From: Planctomycetota bacterium
Lineage (GTDB): Bacteria; Planctomycetota; Phycisphaerae; UBA1845; PWPN01
Length of the DNA stretch: 64,000 bases
Direction of reading: 5' to 3'
Assembly (NCBI GenBank): GCA_029550525.1
Contig: JAKPHF010000048.1
Coordinates: 226,181-290,180 of the forward strand
Under the pieces are notes generated by a model. That model was not told where the DNA came from. It did no database searches and saw only the letters and a program-made list of their open reading frames with translations. Shown piece after piece: positions 1 through 8,608 of this stretch (position 1 is the first letter of the stretch; every line of letters starts with the position of its first letter). A program made the translations under genes and the position numbers.

Positions 1-1054
1 CCTCGGCCATCTGATGCAGCCGGTCCATCGCTACCCGTCCCAGCCGAGCGGCGTTCTCCAGGTATTCTTCCTGTATCAGCTCCAACGTCGCTAGCGCGGC
101 AGCACACGACACCGGATTGCCCCCGAACGTCGAGCCCTGCGAGCCGGGTGGCCACTGCATGACGTCGGCGCCGGCGATCACCGCACCGAGCGGCATACCG
201 CTGGCGAGCCCCTTGGCCAAACAGATGATGTCCGGCTCGACTCCCCAGTGCTCTACGGCAAACAGCCGGCCCGTGCGGCCCATCCCGCTTTGAATCTCGT
301 CGGCCACCAGCAGGATGCCGTGCTTCGTGCACAGCTCGCGCAGACGCGGGAGAAAATCGTCCGGTGGAACGATGTAACCGCCTTCGCCGAGAATGGGCTC
401 GACGAAGATAGCTGCCACCTCGTCGGGCGGTACCTCGCGCTTGAACAGCGTTTTTTCGATAGAATCCACGTCACCGTAATCGGCGTGGGCCACCATGGGC
501 ACGAGCGGGCCGAAGCGCTCCTTCTGTCGCACCTTGGACGCAGTGAGCGACAGGGCGCCCATGGAGCGGCCGTGAAACGCGCCGTAAAACGCGATGATCC
601 ACTTGCGGTGTGTGGAGTGGCGAGCCAGCTTCATCGACGCTTCGATCGCCTCGGTGCCGCTGTTGGTGAACAGCACGCGTTTGGCGCCGTTGCCGGGCGC
701 CAGCGCAGCCAGCTTCTCAGCCAGCTCGATCATCGGCTCGTAGTAAAAGTCGCTGCCGCACATGTGGATGAGCTGCTGCGACTGTCGTTGAATGGCTTCA
801 ACCACGTGCGGGTGACAATGCCCGGTCGAGCACACCGCAATGCCGGCGGTGAAATCGAGAAACCGGTTGCCGTCGAGATCCTCGATCACGCAGCCCTGGG
901 CCCGCCGGACAGCCAAGGGATAGGGTCGAGTATTTGACGTCGACGTGACGCGATGATCGCGGGCGACTGCCGCTCGTACGTGGGGCCCCGGTGGAGGCAC
1001 CGCGATGAACGGTGCCGGCTCCAGTGTCGTTTTGTCCGCGTATGCAACAGCCAT
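1..1054 (-). CDS. Class III (PLP) aminotransferase, GabT/ArgD-like, 3' end outside window
   Basis: This is a PLP-dependent omega-aminotransferase of the acetylornithine / 4-aminobutyrate / lysine 6-aminotransferase group. I translated it by hand because the frame stays open to the left edge and is therefore not in the ORF track; about 351 residues are visible and the C-terminus is missing. NSGTEA (about 131-136), DEIQSG (about 252-257) and the PLP lysine in CLAKGLASGMPLG (about Lys281) are intact. The ATG at 1054 follows a strong AAAGGAGG ribosome site about 6 nt upstream, so the start is well supported. It lies about 110 nt downstream of the ALDH7-type dehydrogenase on the same strand. By context an amino-group transfer from lysine or a similar omega-amino acid to give the semialdehyde is plausible, but the substrate cannot be read from sequence. 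Confidence 0.9.
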   Translation of the reverse strand, partial: MAVAYADKTTLEPAPFIAVPPPGPHVRAAVARDHRVTSTSNTRPYPLAVRRAQGCVIEDLDGNRFLDFTAGIAVCSTGHCHPHVVEAIQRQSQQLIHMCGSDFYYEPMIELAEKLAALAPGNGAKRVLFTNSGTEAIEASMKLARHSTHRKWIIAFYGAFHGRSMGALSLTASKVRQKERFGPLVPMVAHADYGDVDSIEKTLFKREVPPDEVAAIFVEPILGEGGYIVPPDDFLPRLRELCTKHGILLVADEIQSGMGRTGRLFAVEHWGVEPDIICLAKGLASGMPLGAVIAGADVMQWPPGSQGSTFGGNPVSCAAALATLELIQEEYLENAARLGRVAMDRLHQMAE

Positions 1055-1069
1055 GCCTGCCCTCCTTTG

Positions 1070-1142
1070 TGAGCGTGCGTGAAGATGCGAACGTGGCGAA
1101 GTGCCGGCGCGTGAATACGTGACGCGTTCTCACGTGCTCATG
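1070..1142. repeat. Inverted pair of 8-base TGA-word arrays after the ALDH stop
   Basis: Reading on the minus strand from the ALDH stop, the words TGAGCACG and TGAGAACG sit with TGA every 8 bases. On the plus strand TGAATACG and TGACGCG have TGA at 1112 and 1120. The two halves face each other across CGCGTTC. It belongs to the wider set of period-7/8 TGA arrays in this window; function unknown. Confidence 0.6.
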
Positions 1143-1164
1143 GGCAGCACCTTCGCATATCCGT

Positions 1165-2712
1165 TCATTCGCTGTCGAACCGTATCCCCTGAGCCAGCGG
1201 CAGTTCGGTCGAGTAGTTGATGGTGACCGTCTGCCGCCGCATGTATTGCTTCCAGGCGTCCGAGCCTGATTCGCGTCCGCCGCCGGTGTCCTTCTCGCCG
1301 CCGAAGGCTCCGCCGATTTCCGCCCCGCTCGTGCCGATGTTGACGTTCGCGATGCCGCAGTCACTGCCGGCCGCGGACAGAAATCGCTCGGCAGCCAGCA
1401 AATCGCGGGTGAAGATTGCGGATGACAGGCCTTGCGGAACGTCGTTGTTGATGTGGATGGCCTCGGCGAGATCCTCGTACTCCATGAGGTAGAGGATGGG
1501 AGCAAACGTCTCCTCGCGAACGATTTCGGCCTGCGGGCTGATGGCCACGATGCAGGGCGTCACGTAGCAGCCGCCGGGATACTGGCTTCCGCTGAGTGGC
1601 TCGCCGCCGAAGAGGACACGACCACCCTGAGCGCGGGCCTGTTCGAGGGCGGCCATCATGTCTTTCACGGCGCCCGTATCGACCAGCGGGCCCATCCGTG
1701 TGTCGGGATCCAGCGGGTTGCCGACGCGCACCTGCCGATAGGCAGCCAGCAATCGTTGCGTCAGTGCCTGGCTCACGGACTTGTGCACGACGACCCGACG
1801 GGTGGTCGTGCAGCGCTGGCCGGCGGTGCCGACGGCCCCGAACAGGATGGCTCGCGTGGCCAGGTCGAGGTCGGCTTCGGGTGTCACAATAATGGCGTTA
1901 TTGCCGCCCAGCTCCAGAAGCGTGCGGCCCAGCCGCCGGCCGACGACCTCGGCCACCCGCCGGCCCATGCGGCAACTGCCCGTGGCCGACACCAGCCGGA
2001 TGCGCGGATCGGCAAGCAGGGCCTCACCCACGTCGCTCGACGAGCCGATGGCGAGCGAGAAGATGGCCGAGTCCACGCCCTGAGCTCGGCATACTTCAGC
2101 CGCCAGCCGCGTACAGGCGATCGCCGTGAGCGGCGTCTTGGACGACGGTTTCCAGATCATGGTGTCGCCGCACGCCGCCGCGATGGCGGCGTTCCAGCTC
2201 CACACGGCCGTGGGGAAATTGAAGGCGGTGATGATGCCGATCACGCCGAGCGGATGCCACTGCTCGTACATGCGATGCTCGGGCCGCTCGGACGGCATGG
2301 TCAGACCGTAAAGCTGCCGCGAAAGTCCGACGGCAAAGTCGCAGATGTCGATCATCTCCTGCACTTCGCCGCGGGCCTCGACGATGATCTTTCCCGTTTC
2401 CAGCGTGATCAGTTGGGCCAAGTCCTCCTTGGCGTCCCGCAAGGCGTCGCCCAACGCGCGGATGACCTGACCCCGCCGTGGTGCGGGTATGTCACGCCAG
2501 CGTGCGAAGGCGTCGGCCGCTCGTTCGATGATGACGTTGATTTCGCGACCCGTGATTTGTTCGACAGAGGCGAGGGGCCGACCATCAATGGGGGAGACCG
2601 ACTCGATCCTACTGCGGCCGCCGAGCCACTCGCCGCAATAACCTCCGGGATTGTCTGACCCGATCCCAAAGCGGGTCAGCGCGTTCGCCGCCGAATGGGT
2701 TGTGCTGGTCAC
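1165..2712 (-). CDS. ALDH7-type aldehyde dehydrogenase (aminoadipate-semialdehyde dehydrogenase-like)
   Basis: An NAD(P)-dependent aldehyde dehydrogenase of full family length (515 aa). The general base Glu267 (LLELGGNN) and catalytic Cys301 (GTAGQRCTTTRR) are present. The C-terminal GTSGAEIGGAFGGEKDTGG segment is characteristic of the ALDH7/antiquitin family, whose known members oxidise alpha-aminoadipate semialdehyde in lysine breakdown. The ATG at 2712 is preceded by GGAGGA about 9 nt upstream. The downstream class III aminotransferase would make such a semialdehyde, so a two-gene lysine or omega-amino-acid catabolic unit is a reasonable inference. Substrate choice within ALDH7 is not proven by sequence. 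Confidence 0.92.
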   Translation of the reverse strand: MTSTTHSAANALTRFGIGSDNPGGYCGEWLGGRSRIESVSPIDGRPLASVEQITGREINVIIERAADAFARWRDIPAPRRGQVIRALGDALRDAKEDLAQLITLETGKIIVEARGEVQEMIDICDFAVGLSRQLYGLTMPSERPEHRMYEQWHPLGVIGIITAFNFPTAVWSWNAAIAAACGDTMIWKPSSKTPLTAIACTRLAAEVCRAQGVDSAIFSLAIGSSSDVGEALLADPRIRLVSATGSCRMGRRVAEVVGRRLGRTLLELGGNNAIIVTPEADLDLATRAILFGAVGTAGQRCTTTRRVVVHKSVSQALTQRLLAAYRQVRVGNPLDPDTRMGPLVDTGAVKDMMAALEQARAQGGRVLFGGEPLSGSQYPGGCYVTPCIVAISPQAEIVREETFAPILYLMEYEDLAEAIHINNDVPQGLSSAIFTRDLLAAERFLSAAGSDCGIANVNIGTSGAEIGGAFGGEKDTGGGRESGSDAWKQYMRRQTVTINYSTELPLAQGIRFDSE

Positions 2713-2858
2713 GTGCGGGTCCTCCGGGAGAACCGCGTCTCACGAGACAGGCGAATGCGGAGAGCGGTTTCCCGCTGATGTCCGGATAATTGTAGAGGGG
2801 CCGGCCGTGCTGACCCGTCGGTTTCTGAGGCTTGAGCAAGAATCAGCGAACTCTTGGG

Positions 2859-2877
2859 GGCGGGCATCTTGCCCGCC
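2859..2877. repeat. GC-rich perfect hairpin GGCGGGC-atctt-GCCCGCC
   Basis: A 7-bp perfect stem with a 5-nt loop, without a T-run, in the gap upstream of both flanking genes. A similar stem-5-nt-loop-stem element with a different sequence occurs between neuB and neuC (59849-59871), so this may be a dispersed small palindrome rather than a terminator. Confidence 0.5.
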
Positions 2878-3084
2878 TGAATGCAACCGCTGTCGGCGGA
2901 TTGACGTCGGTTCGCAGATGTTATCGTGCCTCTTTATCGGACGTGTGACCCGTTACCGTCCGCCGGGTACGCCAAGCGCCCGAGCCGCCACCCAGGGGCC
3001 GTCCATCCCAATGGTGGCGACAGCGTGCACCGGCGGTTCAGCAGCCTGCTGCACCCCGTCAGGCGAGCAGATTCTCCCAAAGCA

Positions 3085-3114
3085 GTGACGCACGAGCGAG
3101 CAAGCGGTTATAAT
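3085..3114 (+). promoter_or_regulatory. Sigma70-type promoter candidate for ispA-dxs
   Basis: A consensus -10 TATAAT (3109-3114) is preceded after an 18-nt spacer by GTGACG (4 of 6 matches to TTGACA). It is about 35-45 nt upstream of the ispA start, which fits a short leader. Confidence 0.5.
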
Positions 3115-3146
3115 GCGGGGCTTGCCCGTAGGCCGGAGAGCGGGGA

Positions 3147-4055
3147 TTGGCAGGGACCATGGAAGAACCAACGACTGCAGAAGTGGGCGAGCGTCTGGCG
3201 GCATGGGCCGGCCGGTTCAACGCGCGATTTGAGGCTCTGCTCGTGCCGAGCGAACCGGTTCCGCCCATCATGGTCGAGGCGGTGCGGTATGCTGCGGCCA
3301 GCGGGGGCAAGCGGGTGCGGCCCTACATCGTGACCCGCACGTGCGAGTTGTGCGGGGGAACCGAGGACGATGCACTACCCGCGGCGGCCGCGCTCGAGTG
3401 CGTGCACGCATTCTCGCTGGTCCACGACGATCTGCCGGCCATGGACAACGATGACTTTCGCCGCGGGCGGCCGACGTGTCACAAGGCCTATGGCGAGGCC
3501 GTGGCCATTCTTGCCGGCGACGCACTGGTGACGCTGGCGTTCGAGTTGTTGGCCACGCGGATGAAAGATCCGCAGAAGATCGTCCGGGCGGTCACCGAAC
3601 TGGCTCGGGGAGCAGGCTGGGCCGGCATGATCGGCGGCCAGACCGAAGATATCCTCGGCGAAAAATGTGCCCCGGATCTGGAACGCGTGCGTCAGATTCA
3701 CCGGGGCAAGACGGCTCGTCTGTTCGAAGCCGCCGGCCGATTGGGGGCGATCAGCGCCGGAGCCGACGAGGCTCAAACTTCGGCTGCAGCCGAGTTTGGA
3801 CACTATCTCGGCCTGGCCTTCCAGATCGCCGACGACATTTTGGACGTCACCGGGAGCGCTCAGGAACTGGGCAAAGCGGTGGCCAAGGACGCCCAGGCGG
3901 GAAAACAAACGTATCCGGCGGCCGTAGGATTGGAGGAGAGTCGCAGGATCGCCCGCACGTTCGTGGATAAAGCCATCGGCGCGTTGAGGATTTTCGGACC
4001 GGCGGCCGATGATTTAAGGGCCTTGGTCCGCTTCGTCATCGACCGCAAGAAGTGA
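3147..4055 (+). CDS. ispA: Farnesyl/geranyl-type polyprenyl diphosphate synthase
   Basis: A trans-isoprenyl diphosphate synthase that condenses IPP with allylic diphosphates to make short-chain prenyl diphosphates in the cytoplasm. Counting from the ATG at 3159, the first Asp-rich motif DDLPAMD (about 90-96) has the two-residue insertion typical of bacterial farnesyl diphosphate synthases, GGQTEDI lies near 159, and the second motif FQIADDILD is near 221-229. Length (298-302 aa) is normal. Two starts are possible: TTG at 3147, which has GGAGAG at a good distance, or ATG at 3159, whose ribosome site is poor; I give the TTG. dxs follows after about 31 nt, so the two form an isoprenoid-precursor operon. 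GGPP rather than FPP as product cannot be excluded. Confidence 0.93.
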   Translation: MAGTMEEPTTAEVGERLAAWAGRFNARFEALLVPSEPVPPIMVEAVRYAAASGGKRVRPYIVTRTCELCGGTEDDALPAAAALECVHAFSLVHDDLPAMDNDDFRRGRPTCHKAYGEAVAILAGDALVTLAFELLATRMKDPQKIVRAVTELARGAGWAGMIGGQTEDILGEKCAPDLERVRQIHRGKTARLFEAAGRLGAISAGADEAQTSAAAEFGHYLGLAFQIADDILDVTGSAQELGKAVAKDAQAGKQTYPAAVGLEESRRIARTFVDKAIGALRIFGPAADDLRALVRFVIDRKK

Positions 4056-4086
4056 CTTCGTCTCTCCAGTGGAGAATGCCTTCGAG

Positions 4087-6072
4087 ATGAGTTTACTGTC
4101 CGACATCAATCACCCGTCGCAGCTGCGCCGACTGTCCATCGCACAACTCGAGCAATTGGCCGTCGAGATCCGCCGGCGGATTCTGGACGTGGTGGGCAAG
4201 GCCGGAGGCCACTTGGCCAGCAACCTGGGTGTCACGGAGTTGACCATCGCGCTGCATTACTGCTTCGATTTCGAGCGGGATCGGCTGCTGTGGGACGTCG
4301 GCCACCAGTGCTACCCGCACAAGCTGCTGACCGGCCGCAACTCGCGCTTCGACACGCTGCGGCAGGCGGGCGGGATCAGTGGGTTTCCCAGCACCGCGGA
4401 GAGCCCGTTCGACGTGTTCGATGTCGGACACGCCGGCACGGCGATCGCCAGTGCCATTGGCTTGGCCCGCGGCGAATCGCTACAGGGTCGCGACACCCGC
4501 GTGGTGGCCGTGGTGGGCGACGCGAGCATCGTCAACGGCCTGTCGTTCGAAGGTCTCAACCAGGCGGGCACGCTCGATCGCCAGCTGCTGGTCATTCTGA
4601 ACGACAACAGTTGGGGCATCGCCCCGACGCAAGGCGCTCTGGCCGAGTACCTGGCCAAGTTCCGCACCAGTACGCTGTATGAGGAGGTCAAGCGGCGGGC
4701 CAAGCAGATTCTCCCCCAGGTGCCGGTGATCGGACAGTCCATGGCCGACGCCCTGGGTCACCTGAAGGAAGGCGTCAAGGCCACGCTTTCGCAGCCCCAG
4801 ATCTTCGAGCAGCTGGGTTTCGTGTACTGCGGGCCGGTACCCGGGCACAACATCGCTCAGCTCATCGAGTTCCTCCAGCTGCTGAAGGACGTCAAGCACC
4901 CGGTGCTGCTGCACGTGCACACGAACAAGGGCGAGGGCGCCGATTTCGCCCGCAAGGAACCGGGCCGGTTCCATTCGCCCAAGCCGTTTGTGGTCGAAAA
5001 CGGCGTGGCCACCATTCCGAAGGGTAACGGCAAGAGCTGGACGGCCGCATTTTCCGATGCCCTGGTGGAACTCGCCGCGGAGGACGAAAAGATCGTCGCG
5101 CTCACCGCTGCCATGCCCGATGGCACTGGGCTCGACAAGTTCGCCAAGACGTTCCCGAACCGGTTCTTCGACATCGGCATTGCCGAGAGCTGTACGGTGG
5201 ACGTCGCTGCCGGCATGGCCAAGTCCGGTCTCAAGCCGGTCGTGGCCATCTATTCGACGTTCCTCCAGCGCGGATTCGACCAGATCTTCCAGGAAGTGGT
5301 GCTGCAGGGCTTGCCGGTGGTGTTCTGCATGGATCGGGCAGGCCTGGTCGGCGGCGACGGGGCCGTGCACCACGGGTTCCTGGACATCTGTTACCTTCGC
5401 GGGCTACCGGAAATGACCTTGTTGGCTCCCGCCGACGAGAACGAGTTGAAAGCGGCCTTGCGCTTCGCGCTGGCCCAGCCGCGGGCGTGTGCGATTCGTT
5501 ACCCGCGAGCCAACGTTCCCAAGCCGATGGGCGATGCGCCGCCGTTCGTGCGCGGTCAGGCTCGGCTCATGCGCGAGGGTCGGGATGCAACGATCCTGGC
5601 CTACGGTTCCACCGTGGAGCCCGCGTTGGATGCGGCTGAACTGCTGGCCAGCCAAGATCTGTTCGTCCGCGTGTACAACGCCCGATTCGCCAAGCCCATC
5701 GATGAGGACATGATTCGCACGGCGCTCAGCGCTGGGCCGAACCATCCGGTCATTACTGTGGAGGACCATTCGATCGTGGGAGGTTTCGGCAGCGCGGTGC
5801 TGGAAACCGCGCAAGAACTCGGGCTGTCCGCGCAGCATCTGATTCGGCTGGGTATGCCGGCCGACCGGTTCGTTCGACACGGCTCGCGGTCCGGTCAGTT
5901 GGCCGAGTGCGGCATCGACGCAGCGGGCATCGCAGCAGCAGTGAGCGAGGCACTGAACCTCCGACGTGCCAACACGGAGCCGCGACCCGGGCGGCGAGAC
6001 GTCAGTTTGGCCGGGCCTCCCGTCAAGTTGCCACGCGCTGCCGACGCGAAGACCGGCCCGAGTGCCTGTTGA
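4087..6072 (+). CDS. dxs: 1-Deoxy-D-xylulose-5-phosphate synthase
   Basis: The ThDP-dependent first enzyme of the MEP pathway, joining pyruvate and glyceraldehyde 3-phosphate. The N-terminal ThDP domain shows GGHLASNLGVTEL, GHQCYPHKLLTGR and NDNSWGIAPTQ; the middle domain shows DRAGLVGGDGAVHHG; the C-terminal transketolase domain is complete (661 aa). The ORF track starts at a GTG (4069) without a ribosome site; ATG 4087 gives the usual N-terminus MSLLSDINHP and has GGAG upstream, though at a long 12-nt spacing. The ThDP motif normally written GDGA reads GDAS here, and the usual HQG triplet reads HHG, so this is a divergent but apparently complete DXS. It lies directly downstream of ispA. Confidence 0.92.
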   Translation: MSLLSDINHPSQLRRLSIAQLEQLAVEIRRRILDVVGKAGGHLASNLGVTELTIALHYCFDFERDRLLWDVGHQCYPHKLLTGRNSRFDTLRQAGGISGFPSTAESPFDVFDVGHAGTAIASAIGLARGESLQGRDTRVVAVVGDASIVNGLSFEGLNQAGTLDRQLLVILNDNSWGIAPTQGALAEYLAKFRTSTLYEEVKRRAKQILPQVPVIGQSMADALGHLKEGVKATLSQPQIFEQLGFVYCGPVPGHNIAQLIEFLQLLKDVKHPVLLHVHTNKGEGADFARKEPGRFHSPKPFVVENGVATIPKGNGKSWTAAFSDALVELAAEDEKIVALTAAMPDGTGLDKFAKTFPNRFFDIGIAESCTVDVAAGMAKSGLKPVVAIYSTFLQRGFDQIFQEVVLQGLPVVFCMDRAGLVGGDGAVHHGFLDICYLRGLPEMTLLAPADENELKAALRFALAQPRACAIRYPRANVPKPMGDAPPFVRGQARLMREGRDATILAYGSTVEPALDAAELLASQDLFVRVYNARFAKPIDEDMIRTALSAGPNHPVITVEDHSIVGGFGSAVLETAQELGLSAQHLIRLGMPADRFVRHGSRSGQLAECGIDAAGIAAAVSEALNLRRANTEPRPGRRDVSLAGPPVKLPRAADAKTGPSAC

Positions 6073-6183
6073 TCTTGCTTTCGTTCGCTATCGCCGGCGG
6101 GCTTGCATAGACTCAAAGAGCCTGGCTTGGGTATGGGCGGTAGCGAGCCGGCGGCGTTCTCTCAGTGGAAAGGCTGAGCGTGC

Positions 6184-7503
6184 ATGGCACCTGAGTCGCT
6201 GATCTCGTTGGCCTGCCTGTGGCTGACCGTCAGCATCAAGGTTGCCGTGGTGTACGCAGTTGCACGGCTGGCGAGCGTCACAGTTGCTCGCGATCGGCCG
6301 GCGTGGCGCTCTTTTCTCTGGGTCGCCGTCCTCGCCAGTTTCCCCGGCCTGACGCTGCTCGAGTGGACAGGGACTCGCCCGAATTCGATTCTGCGTGCTT
6401 TCCTCGTCAAATTGCCGGATGACGTTCTTGCTTTTGCCGTCCACGTTTGTGCTGGCGGCAGTGTGATGTTGCTCGGCCTGCTCGCTCATTCAGCCGTGCG
6501 TCTGAGTCTGTTGCGGTCTTACTCATCTCCGCTGGAGGTGGTACTGCCCGCCGAGTGGAAGCACAAGACTCGGGTGGCCGCACACTCCTATCTTCTGCAG
6601 ACCGTGGCACTATTAAGGAACGGCCAGATTTCGGCACCGACGTCGTTCGGACTTCTCCGGCCGGTCATCGTTCTGTCCGATCCGCCCGTCGGTACGGTCT
6701 ACCGGCACTTCGTGCGAGCGGCTCTCGTTCACGAACTGATCAAGACACTGCGCTTCGACGCCTTGTGGGTGCTACTGGCTCGGCTGGTACAATGCGCGTT
6801 CTTTGCTCACCCGCTGGCCTGGCGGGCATTTCGCCACTATTGCCTCGCCCGCGAGCAAGTCTGTGACCGTTGGGCGGTGCGCACGACGGGCGAGATCAGC
6901 GAGTATGAAGACTGCCTGCTGTCCATGGCCCGGCAATCGCCCCGATGGATCGCTATGTCACTGGACATGCCCATGGACGGGACAACGCCTCGCGACATGC
7001 GTCTTCGAATCCGGGATCTTCAAAACCACGAACGGTCCGAATCGCTCGCTCCCTGGGCAAGTCTCGTTGCTGTTGTCGGCTGGATGTTGCTCCTTGCGGT
7101 CGTCGCCGCGGTCAACGTGGCGCCGGCGGAAGGTCATGCAACTGCCGGTCTGGTGTTCCACATGCGGCCCATGCTCGTGGGTCTGACGGCAACGATCCTC
7201 GCCGGAGGTGCGCTCGGCATCGGGATTCTGCTCTCCCGATGTCGCTCGACACAGCTCACGCCGCCTATCGACGGCATCGCCGGCCGGTCTCGGCAGACAT
7301 TGGTCGAATGCGTCCAGCGGATCGAGCGCGAGTGGCAGAGCGTCCGGGCGAGCATTTGGGGAACCGCCCGGCGACTCGAGCTGGTTCTGTTTATGGTGTT
7401 CGTGTTGGCTGCTACGGTAAGCTTGTGGTGGGTCGCCGGCGGTGGCGAAACGAACGCGTGGGAGTTCTCAGAGACGCGGATACATGAACTCTACGGACGC
7501 TGA
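6184..7503 (+). CDS. M56/BlaR1-like membrane protein with degenerate zinc motif
   Basis: A 439-aa polytopic membrane protein resembling the M56 (BlaR1/MecR1) metalloprotease family. Hydrophobic segments lie near residues 8-28, 42-60, 78-100, 290-312 and 322-345, and another near 402-422. The family zinc motif HELxH reads HELIK (about residue 183), with the following RxDxLW retained, so the second histidine ligand is a lysine. The later EQVCD segment resembles the family's third-ligand region. No BlaI-type repressor or sensor domain is adjacent. Proteolysis is therefore doubtful; a signalling or structural role is possible. The 3' end overlaps the downstream J-domain gene by 20 nt, which implies coupled expression. 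Confidence 0.7.
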   Translation: MAPESLISLACLWLTVSIKVAVVYAVARLASVTVARDRPAWRSFLWVAVLASFPGLTLLEWTGTRPNSILRAFLVKLPDDVLAFAVHVCAGGSVMLLGLLAHSAVRLSLLRSYSSPLEVVLPAEWKHKTRVAAHSYLLQTVALLRNGQISAPTSFGLLRPVIVLSDPPVGTVYRHFVRAALVHELIKTLRFDALWVLLARLVQCAFFAHPLAWRAFRHYCLAREQVCDRWAVRTTGEISEYEDCLLSMARQSPRWIAMSLDMPMDGTTPRDMRLRIRDLQNHERSESLAPWASLVAVVGWMLLLAVVAAVNVAPAEGHATAGLVFHMRPMLVGLTATILAGGALGIGILLSRCRSTQLTPPIDGIAGRSRQTLVECVQRIEREWQSVRASIWGTARRLELVLFMVFVLAATVSLWWVAGGGETNAWEFSETRIHELYGR

Positions 7504-8077
7504 ACGTGAACCCAACCAGGGCAAGCGGCGGAGTCAGGCCGGCATGGGGATAGGCGAGGCCTACGCCATACTGGGCCTTGAGTCCGGTGCCAGCCCGCAA
7601 CAGGTTCACGCTGCCTATCGACGGCTCGCTCTGAAGTATCATCCCGACCGCAACCCCGGCCACGAAAACCTCGAGCATTTCAAGCGATTGGCGGCAGCCT
7701 ACCGATTGCTGCGGAACAAATTCCGGCTTGATCGGACTGATTCGCAGCTGGTCCGCGGCGTGTGCGATCGCTGCGGCGAGTACGCCGTAGTGCACCAGAC
7801 GCTGGATGGAAGCCGTTCCTGTGCGACCTGTCTGAGCTTCTTCAACCGGCGCCCGCTCCTGCCTGCTCCGACCATCACCATCGTCACTTGCGCCACAACC
7901 ATCGTTCTGCTCGCGCTGGCTCTGGGCTGCCTCCTGGCAGGATTGATCCTCTCAAGTCCCGGGTACCTGCTCATGACCATCGTGTTGGGGGTCAGCGCGC
8001 TGGTCAGTTTGGCTGTGACCTGCGTGACTGTGGTTTACACGGCCGATCCACATCACCTGTCGAGAAGGCGAACATAG
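7484..8077 (+). CDS. Membrane-anchored DnaJ-domain protein with zinc ribbon
   Basis: A J-domain (about residues 20-80) carries the HPD signature in YHPDRNPG, expected to stimulate an Hsp70 ATPase. It is followed by a CxxC...CxxC zinc-ribbon-like segment (CDRCGEY, then CATC) and two C-terminal transmembrane segments, so the J-domain should sit at the inner membrane facing the cytoplasm. The track starts at a GTG (7442) inside the previous gene; ATG 7484 is preferred and overlaps the M56-like gene by 20 nt. The G/F and peptide-binding regions of true DnaJ are absent, so this is a specialised J-protein. Its client is unknown, but the overlap points to the upstream membrane protein. Confidence 0.8.
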   Translation: MNSTDAEREPNQGKRRSQAGMGIGEAYAILGLESGASPQQVHAAYRRLALKYHPDRNPGHENLEHFKRLAAAYRLLRNKFRLDRTDSQLVRGVCDRCGEYAVVHQTLDGSRSCATCLSFFNRRPLLPAPTITIVTCATTIVLLALALGCLLAGLILSSPGYLLMTIVLGVSALVSLAVTCVTVVYTADPHHLSRRRT

Positions 8078-8168
8078 ATCTGGCTGGCTGGGGGAACCTA
8101 CCGTCTGCGCGCAGAGGTCGCGCGCATGAATGTTGAGCCTTCGATACTTCCGCGAGACAACTGAGGCT

Positions 8169-8363
8169 TTACGAGGCCGCGGTCATGCGCGACGTGATCT
8201 CGCGTCGCATGGATCCGCGATATGGGCTCGGCGAGCCGGACTGCCGTGCGCTGGCAGGGGAAAATGCCTGAGCCAGGAGTTCAGCCACGGAGAGCCGTTG
8301 TGACGATGTCGGCGTGCAACCGTTCTTGCTGCAGCCCGTCAGGCCTTTGCACTGGACACACAT
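8169..8363 (-). CDS. Small protein with Cys-rich N-terminus (64 aa), function unknown
   Basis: The ORF track shows 85 aa, but the internal ATG at 8363 is preceded by AAAGGAGA at a 7-nt spacing, one of the best ribosome sites in the window. The product begins MCVQCKGLTGCSKNGC, a C-x2-C-x5-C-x4-C pattern that could bind metal or a cluster or form cross-links, followed by a Ser/Ala-rich tail with no recognisable domain. A promoter-like pair lies upstream in an AT-rich stretch. It is flanked by the J-domain gene (convergent) and hemL. I do not recognise a family. A RiPP precursor is conceivable, but no modification enzyme is adjacent. Confidence 0.55.
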   Translation of the reverse strand: MCVQCKGLTGCSKNGCTPTSSQRLSVAELLAQAFSPASARQSGSPSPYRGSMRREITSRMTAAS

Positions 8364-8415
8364 GATCGGCTCTCCTTTGGCGTTTGGAAGACAACCGCTA
8401 TATCGGCCGCCACCC

Positions 8416-8445
8416 ATTAGTAGCATTAATGCTGTGATTAGTCAA
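8416..8445 (-). promoter_or_regulatory. Promoter candidate for the small Cys-rich gene
   Basis: On the minus strand TTGACT (8440-8445) and TACTAAT (8416-8422) are separated by 17 nt, in an AT-rich island that contrasts with the GC-rich surroundings. It ends about 50 nt upstream of the ATG at 8363. Confidence 0.4.
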
Positions 8446-8608
8446 TCGAAAACTGGCCTCCGAATAATCCGGACCTACTGAGCATCATTATACAATAACA
8501 TGCTCGTGATTATTTTCACTATTAGTATTTCTCATAAGTGGCGACTCGACAGAACCTCGGCGGGCCAGTCTACGACGTTGGCAAGGACACACGATCGGGA
8601 TGTGAGAC

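Larger units (their letters stand above)
2713..3146. other. Intergenic region between divergent ALDH and ispA genes
   Basis: No convincing gene is seen in these 434 bases; the ORF-track entries here lack a ribosome site and family resemblance. The region holds a perfect 7-bp hairpin (2859-2877) and a good promoter candidate for ispA (3085-3114). Confidence 0.6.

Noticed and set aside
248-937. ORF-track entry of 229 aa on the plus strand
   Set aside because: Shadow of the minus-strand aminotransferase gene, with no ribosome site and no family resemblance.
2651-3088. 145-aa plus-strand ORF in the ALDH-ispA gap
   Set aside because: No ribosome site, unusual composition, and it overlaps the ALDH start; treated as intergenic.
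8169-8363. RiPP precursor for the radical SAM protein at 24704
   Set aside because: The two genes are 16 kb apart and no other maturation gene is adjacent; the link would be speculative.
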